Shown here piece after piece: positions 20,349 through 30,880 of a stretch of 64,000 bases of DNA (position 1 is its first letter; every line of letters begins with the position of its first letter). Source of the stretch: Clusia tigrina (lineage: Eukaryota > Arthropoda > Insecta > Diptera > Clusiidae); assembly GCA_920105625.2 (NCBI GenBank), contig OV050030.1, positions 97,977,152 to 98,041,151 of the forward strand, read 5' to 3'. The notes under the pieces were generated by a model. It was given only the letters and a program-made list of their open reading frames with translations. It had not been told where the DNA came from and made no database searches. A program made the translations under genes and the position numbers.

Positions 20349-21328
20349 AGATTTCGTCGTTTACTTCAATGATTGACCATCGAAATTCATGGACACATCT
20401 TCAACAAGTCACCGCATATGCACTTCGATTCATTAAAAATTGTCATAATGTGCCAGTTCAAACATCCATCGACCTCGACGCAGAAGAAATTAAAGGTGCT
20501 ACTCAGACTATAATCAAGGACCTGCAGAGACAAGCATTCAATCCTGAATATAAACTTCTCAAGCACAACAAACCAGTTGGAAGAGGGATGGGTGATCTTA
20601 CACTATTTCTGGATAAAGACGACATTATGCGGGTAGGAGGACGATTAGCAAATTCAGCCCTACCACATGAAGCAAAATATCAAGCCCTATTGCCATATCG
20701 GAGTGATATCACTAAAATATTGATGACACACATCCACATTGATAACAAGCATGTTGGCCCAGCAGGTCTAGTAGCAGCGACACGGGAAGCTTATTGGCCG
20801 GTTAATGCGAAAACAATAGCCAGATCAATCGTAAAATACTGTGTATCTTGCACTAAAGCTATGCCGAAGCCATTGCAGCAACTCATGGGACAGTTACCTG
20901 CATCGCGGGTTCAACAAAATAAACCTTTCACTCACGCTGGAGTCGATTTTTGTGGGCCATTTAAATTTCATTACAATCAAAGGGGAAAGACGCCACAAAA
21001 GTGTTATGTGGCGATATTTTGTTGCTTCGCCACTAAGGCCGTACACATTGAAGTGGTAAGCAACCTTACTACCAACGCCTTTATTGGAGCCTTGAAGAGG
21101 TTTATGAGCCGAAGAGGGAACTGCCGGCATCTGCATTGTGACAACGCGACGAATTTCGTAGGAGCACGAAATCAATTGAGACAGATTGCGGACATCATAC
21201 ACAACGTAGATACCACGCGAGTAGCGGAAATTCGAACTTCAACAGGCCTCACCAGAAGAGGCTTCCATTTACTCGCGCCATTACCCATGTCTCCCGAAAG
21301 TAATCCTATAAGCAGCCAGCTCCAGTAG
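20349..21328 (+). pseudogene. BEL-2A integrase, core truncated
   Basis: Open plus-strand segment 20369-21328 (319 codons). It begins in the linker (HRNSWTHLQQVTAYALRFI), then the zinc domain HIHIDNKHVG...CVSC, then the core with GVDFCGPF (first Asp) and HCDNATNFVGA (second Asp). After RVAEIRTSTGL the sequence no longer follows the family: the PPLAPHFGG block with the catalytic Glu and the DUF5641 domain are absent. The frame ends at 21326-21328 and env-like sequence begins. BEL-2B shares this join exactly, so the deletion predates both copies. Confidence 0.85.
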
Positions 21329-23103
21329 AAGAAGCCACAAATGTCAACGACGGCATAAGTCATACACCAGCTAAGCGAAGACGATCTGTGTCACCCTCGT
21401 CAGTATTGTTGCTATGCATATGCTTTCTAATTGCTCTAGTAGCAGGTGATGACCCCATTACAAAGATGCCTTTCAGAAGTCAAACAGGACCCTATTTCGA
21501 AAAAATGGGTCTGATTTACTTAACAACAACAGATTGGAATATAGTTGTGTATTACAATATGTCCCAATACTGGCTTGAGAACAACAACATAATACAAGGA
21601 ATAACAGCAATGCAGCAATAATTAATGGTACAATTAATTGTGAGAAAATTGTGGACCAGTTCCGTACTAAATGGCAGCTAGTCCAACAAGATGATGAGTA
21701 CTTACAATACGACGAACAAATCCATCGTCAACGGCGAGACGCTCCATTAGCAATTGTTAGAAGCTTGTCTAATGCGTTGTTTGGAATTTTGGACTCCAAC
21801 TATGCTAAAGAGATGTCTGCAACGATAAACGGCATATCCCGCAACGAAGAACATCTTCTGCACTTAATTCGAAACCAAACATCGGTAATTGACCCCACCA
21901 GCAATATTTTAAAGAAATCTGACGATCAAATTCAACAACTACACAAGCAAATAAAATATTTATATAGCCAGCAGGACAACTTCACAAAGTCAGAATCCCA
22001 CCATGCAATAGCCGAAATGTTTAATGCGATGACCGGTCGAGCACTTATGGCTATCCAGGACTACCAACGAAATCAAGAGTTCTTTTTAGATGTACTGACG
22101 GACACACATCCTCTTCTGCTGTATCCGTCTCAGCTGCAACAACAGCTGAGAGCAATCAAAGACCATCTCCCATCAACATTGCAAGTTCCCAGCAAGAATA
22201 CCATTGAAATCCTTAAACTCATCTCTGTGGAAGCACGCATCACATCAACTGAACTAATTAAGAACCGTTCGAATTGTTACACGTGACTCGACTACCTATA
22301 TTGGAAGGCACTGGAATTTTCATGTTGGAAGGGACAATCGAGTATATAGTCACTAATCTACATCGAGACAAATATTATTCGTTATCAGCAGGAGAATTGT
22401 CAACATGCACTGCATTCAGTTCTAATATGCATGTATGCAAGCAATTACATCCAACACATCGCATTACATCAACCAATCGACTATGTGAGATGGAAATATT
22501 ATGTCAAACTCCAAACCCAAAAAGCTGCAAGGTTCATCGCTCACATGACTCACCTCAATGGATTCCATTACTTAAAGAAAACTCATGGATCTACATCGCA
22601 CAACCAGCTCGTACAATCAGCGTCATCTGCGGTTCAGACATCCTTACAGAATTACTGGAGGGAATAGGAACCTTAACCTTGAGACAAGGATCCACCATAA
22701 GAGGTGAGTATACAGCCATAATGGCACATCGGACATACGTTTCAAAGGTCACCAGCACGATCATATCGAAAGTGAATCTAACTGAGTTGATCGCAGACTA
22801 TATGAAGGCTGCAACACACTCATTAGAACAACAGTTTAACTTGACGGACGATATTCAAGTACTACATGAACATGTGCAACAATTGCAAAACAATGAGCAA
22901 ATGGATCTACCACTTAAGAGCCGAGAAGTCCATCAGTTCAGCATCGGATATATCAGTTTGCTCATCACATTGATCTGTCTTATCTGGATCTCTTACCAGC
23001 GATATTCGAAGCAAAAGAGGCGACGAGCTCCAGATTTTCGAGTACGGGTTCGCGCACACAGCATTTAATTCGAAGTTGAGAATATGCTCAACAGGCGGGA
23101 GGA
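21329..23103 (+). pseudogene. BEL-2A envelope-like glycoprotein (baculovirus F-like), broken
   Basis: Env of LTR retrotransposons resembles viral fusion proteins and sits in the membrane. The frames 21388-21621, 21651-22286 and 22274-23068 together cover it. I see a hydrophobic signal-like N-terminus, a basic furin-like site RQRR, then a long helical region with SLSNALFGILD, cysteines in the second half, and a hydrophobic segment (ISLLITLICLIWIS) near the end. This resembles the Baculo_F family. Breaks: a private rearrangement at about 21615-21630, and a frameshift at about 22275-22286 shared with BEL-2B. A private 36-bp insertion at about 23042 changes the tail. It is not functional as written. 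Confidence 0.78.
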
Positions 23104-23606
23104 TGTTTGTACCTGCTCCAACGCAAAACTCCAATCAGCAATTCCCATCACCAATGCCCGCTCGTGAACGCAGAATAAGCAGTACACCCGACGAACGGAT
23201 ATACAGCGTGTGAAGCCTCATCAGCATTTCCGTACACGTGCGGGCTAAAGTATTAATTTGCCCTACGTACGCACAAACGCTGGTGCCTTGCACATAATTG
23301 CAGACACCACAAATATATTTATTTCTGTAGCATAATCAAAATTATAATATAAATTCAATCAATTTATAAATAAAAATTGAGATATACTTTTGAAGTCAAC
23401 CATTCAACAGTGTTTTCTTTGTCGCCACTTTCAACCACAAGGTTAATTCAAAATTAATACTTGATTATCCACAACATTCTTTCGGTACTGTACCCTAAGC
23501 GATATCAGACTTCAGTATTGCACTTGAAGTCATCATCACGATCCTTCGGTATTGCACCCAAGGAATCGGCAACCGATTAGTAAACCAACTAATCGGTATA
23601 GAAACA
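23104..23606 (+). repeat. BEL-2A 3' LTR
   Basis: 503 bp, preceded by a purine tract (AGGCGGGAGGA). About four differences from the 5' LTR. Followed by the target duplication GTGTC. Confidence 0.95.
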
Positions 23607-23780
23607 GTGTCCTTTATAATTTATAAACTTAAAACCAAAAACTATCCCAATTTAAAAATAACGACAGTAATTAATGAAGGACATCCGCCAAAAACTTCAG
23701 ATATCGATGAACTCTCCCTTCATGGGGCACGATGCGAATTCCGCAGTGTTTGTTCTTAGAAGAGGAGGATTTATTTTTTT
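23607..23780 (+). other. gypsy-1 3' end after BEL-2A
   Basis: GTGTC duplication, then 170 bp of gypsy-1 tail with an AGAAGAGGAGGATTTA purine tract at about 23759-23774 that could be its polypurine tract. The 3' LTR expected next is absent; jockey J2 begins at about 23781. Confidence 0.5.
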
Positions 23781-25620
23781 AGCATATTTTGCGTTATATT
23801 TTCATTCTTTCATTCCCACGATTCCTATCATTTGTGCTGACACTATGTGTACGATTAATGTAATTAGAATCCATTTTTCCGGCATATTTGCGGCGTAACT
23901 GCAATTCTGCTGCGACTGCTTCTTTATGTTTCTTCGTGGTTACTGCTAGTGAGTTGCTTTTATATTTAAAGTGGCATTCAAAGCAGATAGTATATAATTT
24001 GAAGTGTAAAATATAATTAAATAAATATATTTTTTTGAGTCAATGTGAAATATATCATTTAGCTTGCATTGGAATTCATTTATTTGCTAATATTGTCTGT
24101 AGGAGCCTGGTTTGGTTTTTCATGAGTTCCTGCATCATTAGCTGCATTGTATTCATGAATTGGGTTATTCCTTGCGTAAGGTTGTAAAATTTGTCTCAGT
24201 AGTAGTTTGGAACACTTCTAAGTTGTTAAAATTTCTGATCGTGGCCGATTTTATTTTTTGTTTTAAATTAGAGTACACTTGGCGCCCTCTGTAATTAGCA
24301 GTATGGTTCTCTCCACAGTTGCTACATATTTTAGCTTCTGGTTCTGATTTGTTGGCAGAGCAGTTAGATGTGGCGGTAAAATCTCCACATATAACGCAAA
24401 CTGATCGCAATGTGCAATAGGTTTTCGTATGGCCACACTCTTAGCAGTTTGCACATTGGACTGGACCTACTCACTTGTGCGGCTCCTCAACAGTGATTCC
24501 TGTATGTAACAGGTAGCGCAAGTCATAAATGGGATGTGTTTCTCTTCTTTTTAATTTTTTTGCATCAGGTTCAAGTACAATACGAAATAATGGTTGAGCA
24601 ATTTTGTCGCTACTTTTAATATTGTAAAGGGATTTTACATTAAATCCCTCCTCCGAGAGCGCATCTTTTAAATCGCATATGGTAACATCTGGTGCAATAT
24701 CTTTAATGACTACTACTGGTACTTTGCTACTTTTCAGCTTGTATGTGTAGTGAGACTTTTGATTGTCATCAAAGGAATTTACATCTTTACGATAGTTGCC
24801 TTGCTTATAAACTTGGATTTTAGTTTGTTGAATGTTGCCCTTTACCAGCGGTATGACGTGGAATTTTTTTAAACCTATGAGTTTTGTAATATCTTTATTT
24901 AATATGTTTGAGTTACGCTCTCTTATATATATTGGAGGTGGTTTCTGCTAAGACACAGTTATTTCAGGTTCCTCATTTTTTCAGTAAAGCATATCTATTA
25001 TATTTGTTTATTACCTCATTGTTTTATATGGTTTTATTATTTTTGAAGCATTATTAACAGATTTTTGTAGACTGCGCTTACGCTATATTATTTGTACTTA
25101 CCAATCTAGCCCTGTTTGAGTCTTAAGATTACTTGCCTTAAGATTTCTTGTCACCTTTTTGTTTCAGGAACATTCAAATCTTGCGGCAGAGTGACTGCAG
25201 CGTTATTGTGTTGATTTTGCTTACAAAAGTTTGCAGCAGCATTTTTGTTATTAGTGCTTTGTGTTGCTGGTGATTCAGCCACGCCTGGAGATGAACATTA
25301 TCAGCTCCAAGAGAGGCGAGAGGTGGAATTCATTAAATGCTCGGTCGAGGTTAGTCGAGTCGCATTTTTAAATCTGATTTTGATGGAGAGCTGTTTTGCA
25401 TTTGCGCGATTGTTATGGTTGTTGTTGTGAGCGCGTTTAAGATAGGAGCGTGTGATCAGTGCTTACCGTTTGCTGAGTCGGTTTGCTTAATTGCGCATGT
25501 TGCGGAGAACCGAGAGAGATTACCTCCGTTGTATTCGGAGTATTTGTTGGTTCATTACCTATTTGCTAATGCGAAGGTCGCGCAGGGATGATATATCGAT
25601 TTCGAACTTGTATCGGTGAG
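23781..25620 (-). mobile_element. jockey-like non-LTR retrotransposon J2, 5' half
   Basis: Minus-strand element: 5' UTR (25620 to about 25000), ORF1 (about 25000-24079) and the first bases of ORF2 (to 23781), where it meets gypsy-1. The segment 23781-24070 is about 88% identical to J1 (6661-6880 plus 8136-8207) and lacks the mariner. The rest of ORF2 is gone. No target duplication can be seen. Confidence 0.78.
24079..25000 (-). pseudogene. J2 ORF1 (gag-like, zinc knuckles)
   Basis: The minus strand reads VPVVVIKDIAPDVTICDLKDAL, LFRIVLEPDAKKLKRRETH and YDLRYLLHTGITVEEPH (the RNA-recognition-like region of jockey gag). Knuckles follow: CANC-x-ECGHTKTYC, CVICGDFTATSNC and CSNCGENHTANYRG. A Met/Gln-rich helix (MNTMQLMMQELMKNQTRLLQ) ends the protein near 24079, a normal jockey gag C-terminus. 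A stop replaces one residue in the first knuckle and another lies just upstream; the last Cys of the third knuckle is Arg (RGRQ). Otherwise the region is well kept. Confidence 0.8.
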
Positions 25621-25845
25621 CGAGTCAATATTTGCTTTTTTTACCTCTTTGGTTTTTCTGTATGTGAAATCAACTTTTTTGCTTACTATTATTTATTTTA
25701 ATATACACGAAAAGAAATGCATTAAGCCACTGAGAGAAACTATTTTTGCCATCACTTTGACTATTTATTGTTTAATTATTAAAATATTTTTTGCCAATTT
25801 TAAATGTAGCGGTTTAAGAACGTGTGTAAAATAAAAAATTTTTAA
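25621..25845. other. short spacer between J2 and J3
   Basis: AT-rich, nothing recognised. Confidence 0.4.
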
Positions 25846-26775
25846 ATGAATGTGCAAAACAAAACGACACCTGAATACGACCTAATCAACGAGAAAATGT
25901 TAAAAGAACTACCTATCTCTATAATAATATATAATATAAATATAATTCTTGCTATATTTAGACTAAATCATACAGCAGTCTCGTGGAAGATAGCTCAAAT
26001 AATAGCAATTCAGAAACCAATCAAAGACTCAAGCTCTTATCGATCTATCAACCTCTTTTCAATTGTTTCAAAGGTATTTGAAAAAATACTATGCTATCTA
26101 ATTGAACATACCTTCATACATCGCAAAGTTATTCCAATTCACCAGATCGGATTTAGAAGACATCATTCAACCGTCCAACAAGTCCACAGAATTGGAGTTA
26201 AAATTTTGGACGACATGGATACAAAAAAGTACTGAGTGGCGGTATTTTTGGACATTGCTAAAGCGTTTGATAGAGTTTGGCAAAAACGGCCTTTAAATAA
26301 AATGAACAGTACACTAACCTTAAACTCTTATAATTATTATTATTATTAAAAAGTTGTATCAGCAACAGGCACTTTTACATAAAATAAGACGATGAAAGTT
26401 CAGATATATTACAATTTATAGCGGGAGTGCGCCAAGTTAGTGTATTAGGACCACATTTATATCTAATATATAGTGCTGAGATTCCATTCCCCACAATACC
26501 AGGAACAATGATTGTTCTGTACTATTAATGGTGGAAAAATGGGATATACGAGTAGAAGTGAATAATAAGAAATCTGTTCAAGTTGTGTATACTAATAAAC
26601 AATCTGAGAATCTTCTAAAATGGAAGACGAACTAATGAAAATTCAACCCAAAATACCTTGGCATACTAATAATCAACGCCAAACTTACTTGGAGACAACA
26701 CATAAAAAGTAAACAATATGAACTAAGAATCATATTCTGACAATTATGTTGGTTACTAGGAAGAAGTTCCAAATG
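25846..26775 (+). mobile_element. jockey-like reverse transcriptase fragment J3, plus strand
   Basis: Only RT sequence is present, with no endonuclease and no 3' tail recognised. It lies head-to-head with J2 and tail-to-tail with the minus-strand non-LTR element starting at about 26900. A short AGT-repeat (26788-26803) lies just after it. Confidence 0.75.
25846..26775 (+). pseudogene. J3 reverse transcriptase, broken
   Basis: The open part 25846-26235 (129 codons) reads PEYDLINEKMLKELP, AVSWKIAQIIAIQKPIKDSS, YRSINLFSIVSKVFEKIL and HQIGFRRHHSTVQQVHRI, classic jockey RT blocks. Next, in other frames: FLDIAKAFDRVW (first Asp), GVRQVSVLGPHLYLIYSAEI and KYLGILINAKLTWRQHIKSK. The YADD box is not visible (TMIVLYY then a stop). 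There are at least four frame breaks. It is a dead copy from a family near J1/J2. Confidence 0.78.
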
Positions 26776-26939
26776 ATCACTAGTATAAGTAGTAGTAGTA
26801 GTAATAAGCTCTTTCTTTATAACTTTACAAAGAAATTTCCACAAAATTAATTTATTACGGAGAGCCTGAGATCGGCATGGTTTCAAGCTGTTTGCCATAG
26901 ATTAGTTTTTGTATCCTAATATATGTTTGTGCTAAAGAG

Positions 26940-27902
26940 TACGAGTTCTTTAAATCTTAAAATCTGCAAGAATATCTTTTCGATATTGTAATGAATTTAA
27001 TATATAGTTTGCCACAACCTTCCATCTTATAGGGCTATCTCCGTTTAAAATATCAATAATTTCTTCTGCATTTAACGATTTGTTTCTTAAATATACTACT
27101 GTTAATTCATTTAGTATTGGGCATCTTCCCATAAAATGAAGCAAGTCTTAATCTTCTCCCATATTGCACATAATGCACGTTGAGGTACTAGTGGTTCCCA
27201 GGTTAATAGAGTTTAACGGTAGCACATCACAGCGAGCTTTGAATATTGTTGTTATATAGTGTAGTGGCAGATTGTGCGAAAAATACATATTCCCTCCAGA
27301 AGGTCTTAGGAATCTATAAAATCTAGAGTTACTTGCACCAGCTTTCCGGCGTACTTCTTCAATAAGCTGAGTTTGCAGACTATGATGTAATAGCTTTGCT
27401 TGCGCACGCCACTATTTTTCTCTCATATTGTCCTCAATTCTTAAATTGAATTCAGATCTTAGTTTTTTTACTTCTCTTGTCCACATCAGATTTTTTCTAA
27501 GTAATGCTTTGGACAGCCTGTGTGGAAGTCTCTCCTCCTCATATAAGTACAACGTTTTGTAGATATATTGCAAGTGTAGATCAAAGAGTCTGAGAGACTT
27601 ATCACTCTCTTTAAAAAATATATTTGCAATTTGTTGACTTCCTCATGTAATGCATAACCCCAAACCTGTGCTGCGTATGCTTGTGTAGATCGACACAGTG
27701 CTTGAAATATTTTCCATTTAGTTGTTAGCGATAATTTATTTTTAATTAATAGATTTTGCCACGTAGCATTTATGCTATTTTTTGCTACCGTATTTCGTAC
27801 ATTGATGTGTTTCCCAAATATCATATTGAAGGTCCAGTTTTCTTTGGCCGATGGCCTGCCACCCTTGCGGAACACCATAATTTCAGATTTACTGCGATTA
27901 AC
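26940..27902 (-). pseudogene. NL-1 reverse transcriptase thumb and C-terminal zinc knuckle
   Basis: The open part (27926-27486) includes RSKSEIMVFRKGGRPSAKEN, KLSLTTKWKIFQALCRSTQA and YAAQVWGYALHEEVNKLQ, the RT thumb of insect non-LTR elements; its first few codons are gypsy-3 LTR. Downstream frames give CIMCNMGED...HFMGRCPILNEL and AEEIIDILNGDSPIRW, a C-terminal CCHC-like knuckle and tail. Stops between 27480 and 27140 break it. Confidence 0.78.
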
Positions 27903-28241
27903 AGTTATGTTCACGAGTAATAACAATTCATAGGAAATTATTTCACAAATAGTTCCAATGAATTGTCAAACAAATAATTCATAGGAAATTGTTTCAGAAA
28001 TAGTTCCAATGAATTGTTAAATAAATAATTCATAGGAAGTTGTTTCAAAAATAATCGAGAGCATTTCCCATGAAATACTCAAGAAAACAATTCTAAAGAA
28101 TTTGCTAAAATCAAATATAAAAAGGCAGCATTTGAAAACTGCGAGCTGACTAAAAACTTGGGAGTTGAAGAAGCAACATCAAATAAATCGTTGAAATAAA
28201 CTTGTAAAGATAAATTAAAATAAATTGTTTTAATGAACATA
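27903..28241 (+). repeat. gypsy-3 5' LTR, main part (last 11 bp at 40453-40463)
   Basis: Contains several copies of an AATTCATAGGAA / TTCCAATGAATT motif, so short inverted repeats are present. It is cut at 28241 by gypsy-2 and ends with AATACTTAACT at 40453-40463, followed by TGGCGACAAGG, the likely primer-binding site sharing the final T. Confidence 0.88.
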
Positions 28242-28707
28242 TGTCGTGAGTTAGAATCAAGCTACCTATGCGTAGTTGACTCACAGCAACGGCTCCTATT
28301 AAATTCATTAAGAGAGCACATATATTTAGGGTGCAAATATTGTAAATAGTAGTATTTACGCATTAATTATGATGTAAACTTTTAGGGTGTCAGAGTTCCG
28401 CAGTAAAGCTGACGAGGGGCATTTAGAATGCACCGACGACACTTTTACTTCAGTAGGTCAGTGGGCTTGACCAACTGACACCAAATAACAATTGCGTAAC
28501 TTGAATACCAGAAAGGTCAATACGTAGACTGTAATGTTTATTTGTAAATAGTATATAAGAACTAGTATTTTAAGAATAAAGCTGCTTGATGTTTTAAACC
28601 CAAAATAGTGCAGTGCTTATTTAAGAAAGTAAGTTAGGGTTACAGGTACACGCACAGGACAAGCAGCAAGAGGATGCTCCTGAGGACAACAGATACGGAC
28701 CCCAACA
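28242..28707 (+). repeat. gypsy-2 5' LTR
   Basis: Begins TGTCGTGAGTTAG, ends CCCCAACA; next comes CTTTGGCGCAGCC with the primer-binding site at TGGCGCAG, resembling the tRNA-Ser-type site of insect gypsy elements. Confidence 0.92.
28552..28580 (+). promoter_or_regulatory. gypsy-2 LTR TATA box and poly(A) signal
   Basis: TATATAA (28552-28558) and AATAAA (28575-28580) lie close together; the 3' LTR has both at 40293-40299 and 40316-40321. They fit an LTR promoter with a short R region. Confidence 0.6.
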
Positions 28708-29708
28708 CTTTGGCGCAGCCTGTCTAAAGGACCTATTGGAGGAACCTGCAACGAAAGTCAAAGGACCCAAGGGACAGAGGACCTTAAGAGAAATAAAATG
28801 GTGAGTAGAGTGTATTATAGCGTAATATAAGTAGATACTTCTGCGACCCTGAATTCGCCGTAGCGCTGGTCGAAGAAGTTGCAACATACAGGCGCGTTTG
28901 CGCTGTTGCACGCAGCTTTGAATGGCAACCATAAACCGTCAGTATGATCGGACGGTCTATGTATGTTCATCCTAGCTGTGAGGATTTTTTTTGTGGGGGA
29001 TTTGAATTTGTTTGTCGTGAGGGACATTTATATTGTTTATAAGGCCATGTAGTCTATATTGAGATATTTAAATTGTTTTTGTATTGTTTAACTTCTGATG
29101 TTCTAAATTTATGTTGTTTGAAAACAAACATAAAACGTTTGATTTAAATATTTGGCATTTTGAGCTTTGGGTATTAGGCAAAAATATTTCAAGAAGTGTT
29201 TACAACACGTGTTGTTGCATCAAAGTTCGTGTAGTTCCAAAACTACAATTTGCGTAGCAATGTTGAAGAAAACATTTAAATGCTATTATTACGTGGCGCA
29301 TACGTTACGGGTTTATTTTTAAATATGGATTCAAATTTCCGGGAATGAATCAAGACAGTGTTGCCTGTAAATCAAATTTTGGTTTTTACAAACATATGGC
29401 CTGTTCTATGGATATTTGGGAGTATTAAAAATGGTGAGAGGAAATCAAGGAAGTGTGAGGAAGTCAAGGACCAATTTGCACTGATAGAGGACTTAATGGA
29501 CGCCGGTGGACAGCGGATATGGAACTTTGTGATGGAAAACAAGTATAGCAGAATATGTATATAAAGATAGAATTACGGTGGAATGTTTTTTTAATAACTC
29601 TGTTTTTAATCATTAAGTAAGATAGAAAAAAATATTGGAACAAGTTTTAACAATTATTGGACTTTTATTTATAATTGGGATACACCATCTGTTTTGGCAT
29701 TTGGGATA
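28708..29708 (+). other. gypsy-2 leader with possible intron start
   Basis: After the primer-binding site the leader has an ATG immediately followed by GTGAGT (28798-28806), a good 5' splice site. The inverted related copy keeps ATG-GTGAGT at about 31773-31765 on the minus strand. The region 28800-29300 is the left arm of a long inverted repeat with 31190-31772. No ORF recognised. Confidence 0.55.
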
Positions 29709-29800
29709 TGACGAAAGAAGCGCAAGGATTACTGCTGATGCAGGAGCAAATTGGAGAAGCGATTGAAAAATTGGTCCGTAATTTTAAGAAAGACGACAGG
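29709..29800 (+). pseudogene. gypsy-2 gag start, cut after about 30 codons
   Basis: ATGACGAAAGAAGCG at 29709 opens a frame reading LLLMQEQIGEAIEKLVRNF, a plausible helical gag N-terminus. At about 29800 the sequence switches into the inverted fragment. The frame resumes only at 32116, in mid-gag, so about 250 residues are replaced. Confidence 0.6.
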
Positions 29801-30880
29801 TATCTCGATAAAAGCATCTCCTATCCTGCTCACAACGAAACAACGCCCTTTTGATTCCAAAATGGATGCGTATCTACTTCCTAACTCTTCCAATTTTCTC
29901 CTCCATGCACCACAGTTATCCCATACTATCCTCCCCCAAAATTACCGTGAATATCTTAACTAAACATCCTCGTACCACGTACGTGGCGATTGGCCTAGAT
30001 TCTCTAACTTTATTAAAACTTAATCTAAGTACTAGAATCATCACAGTTACCGAAATCAACACGCAATCAAAAATTTTTTCCCGGAGAGACTCTTGCTCCT
30101 CCGTATCTTGAACCATTGTTCTTACATTATTGTTCGTAGTATTGGAGACCCTCTCGCTCCTCCTTTTTCTGGACTGTAATTCCTACATTACCAATCACAC
30201 GTACCTCCGGCCTAACTGTTACTTCCTTTCTTTTGGCTTTCCAGTCTATTGGCTTCGACTGGACCGCAGGAAGTTTCCCTGGTTCCTTTGTTGGAACTGT
30301 CTATCTTTGCATTCCGCTGCCCGATGTCCCATGCGTCCACCTGAGAAGCTTTTCAACCCCTGTTGGGTGTTGCCTATCCTTTGTTCACTTCTAGAATTCC
30401 AATTTGGAATTCTCAGTGTTGAAAGGATCCCTTCCTTGGTTAATTCCTTCCGTTGAATTAACTCGTGGACTACTACCAATGCTGTCCCTTAAGGGTGGAG
30501 CCGGGCGCCTCGTCGCTGGCTGCCTTCTACACTGATTCCATTCAGTGTGTACTTGGCACTGTCTACTTGCCTCTTGACCATATGTTTGGCACTCCATACA
30601 ATACCTCTTGCCACAATCTATTTGCTTATTCACGGCATAGGGACCTCCACAGTTTGCTGCTCCTTCAGTATTTCTCTTAAACACGCCAGTCGCTTCCGTT
30701 TCCGCTTTTGCTCTCCTCCTCTTTTCCTAATCCCAAACCACTTTCCGTCCTTCAGCAAAAACGTTATATCCTTCAGTTGTCGCTCATCGCTTCCAGGTTC
30801 ATCTCCAACTTTTTTTTCTTTAAAATCAAAGAAAAAACAATTGTGATTGATTAAATTCTCACTAAACACGATTTCGTCTC
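29800..30880 (-). pseudogene. gag of the inverted fragment
   Basis: Minus-strand frames 30869-30630, 30684-30391 and 30479-30246 give a basic region (GGEQKRKRKRLACLREI), a Cys-bearing stretch (CGKRYCMECQ) and SSPRVNSTEGINQGRDPF, then WNSRSEQRIGNTQQGLKSF and GRMGHRAAECKDRQ, a zinc knuckle with its first Cys changed. The same words occur on the plus strand at 32140-32380. Several frameshifts; it also holds about 220 bp absent from the plus copy at 29900-30130. The plus-strand ORFs here (30130-30456, 30547-30846) are shadows. Confidence 0.78.

Larger units (their letters stand above)
13844..23606 (+). mobile_element. BEL-2A: full-length BEL/Pao element with env, 9763 bp
   Basis: Two 503-bp LTRs (13844-14346; 23104-23606) begin TGTTTGTACC and end in GAAACA. 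They differ at only about four sites by eye, so the insertion is recent. Flanks GTGTC (13839-13843 and 23607-23611) are the 5-bp target duplication. The internal region encodes gag, protease, RT, RNase H, a truncated integrase and an envelope-like protein, with several stops and frameshifts. A non-LTR element (18506-20348) is inserted between RNase H and integrase. The target is gypsy-1. BEL-2B at 53649 is the same family. Confidence 0.95.
8800..23780 (+). mobile_element. gypsy-1: Ty3/gypsy errantivirus-like element, interrupted twice
   Basis: Own sequence covers about 8800-9814, 12195-13843 and 23612-23780; the rest is the inserted Transib and BEL-2A. Order on the plus strand: gag C-terminus, protease/RT start, RT, RNase H, integrase, an env-like tail and a purine tract (AGAAGAGGAGGATTTA, about 23759). 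RT wording (GKAKYFSTIDRESGFHQI; KYEFIRLPFGL) resembles insect gypsy/ZAM-type elements. Neither LTR is recognised; at 23781 the sequence switches to jockey J2. It is older than both insertions. Confidence 0.78.

Noticed and set aside
27910..28080. A CRISPR-like array of AATTCATAGGAA repeats
   Set aside because: These short repeats are part of the gypsy-3 LTR, are irregular and recur in the 3' LTR; the DNA is eukaryotic.
30130..30846. Plus-strand ORFs at 30130-30456, 30465-30680 and 30547-30846
   Set aside because: They are antisense shadows of the inverted gag, which has recognisable knuckle-region wording on the minus strand.
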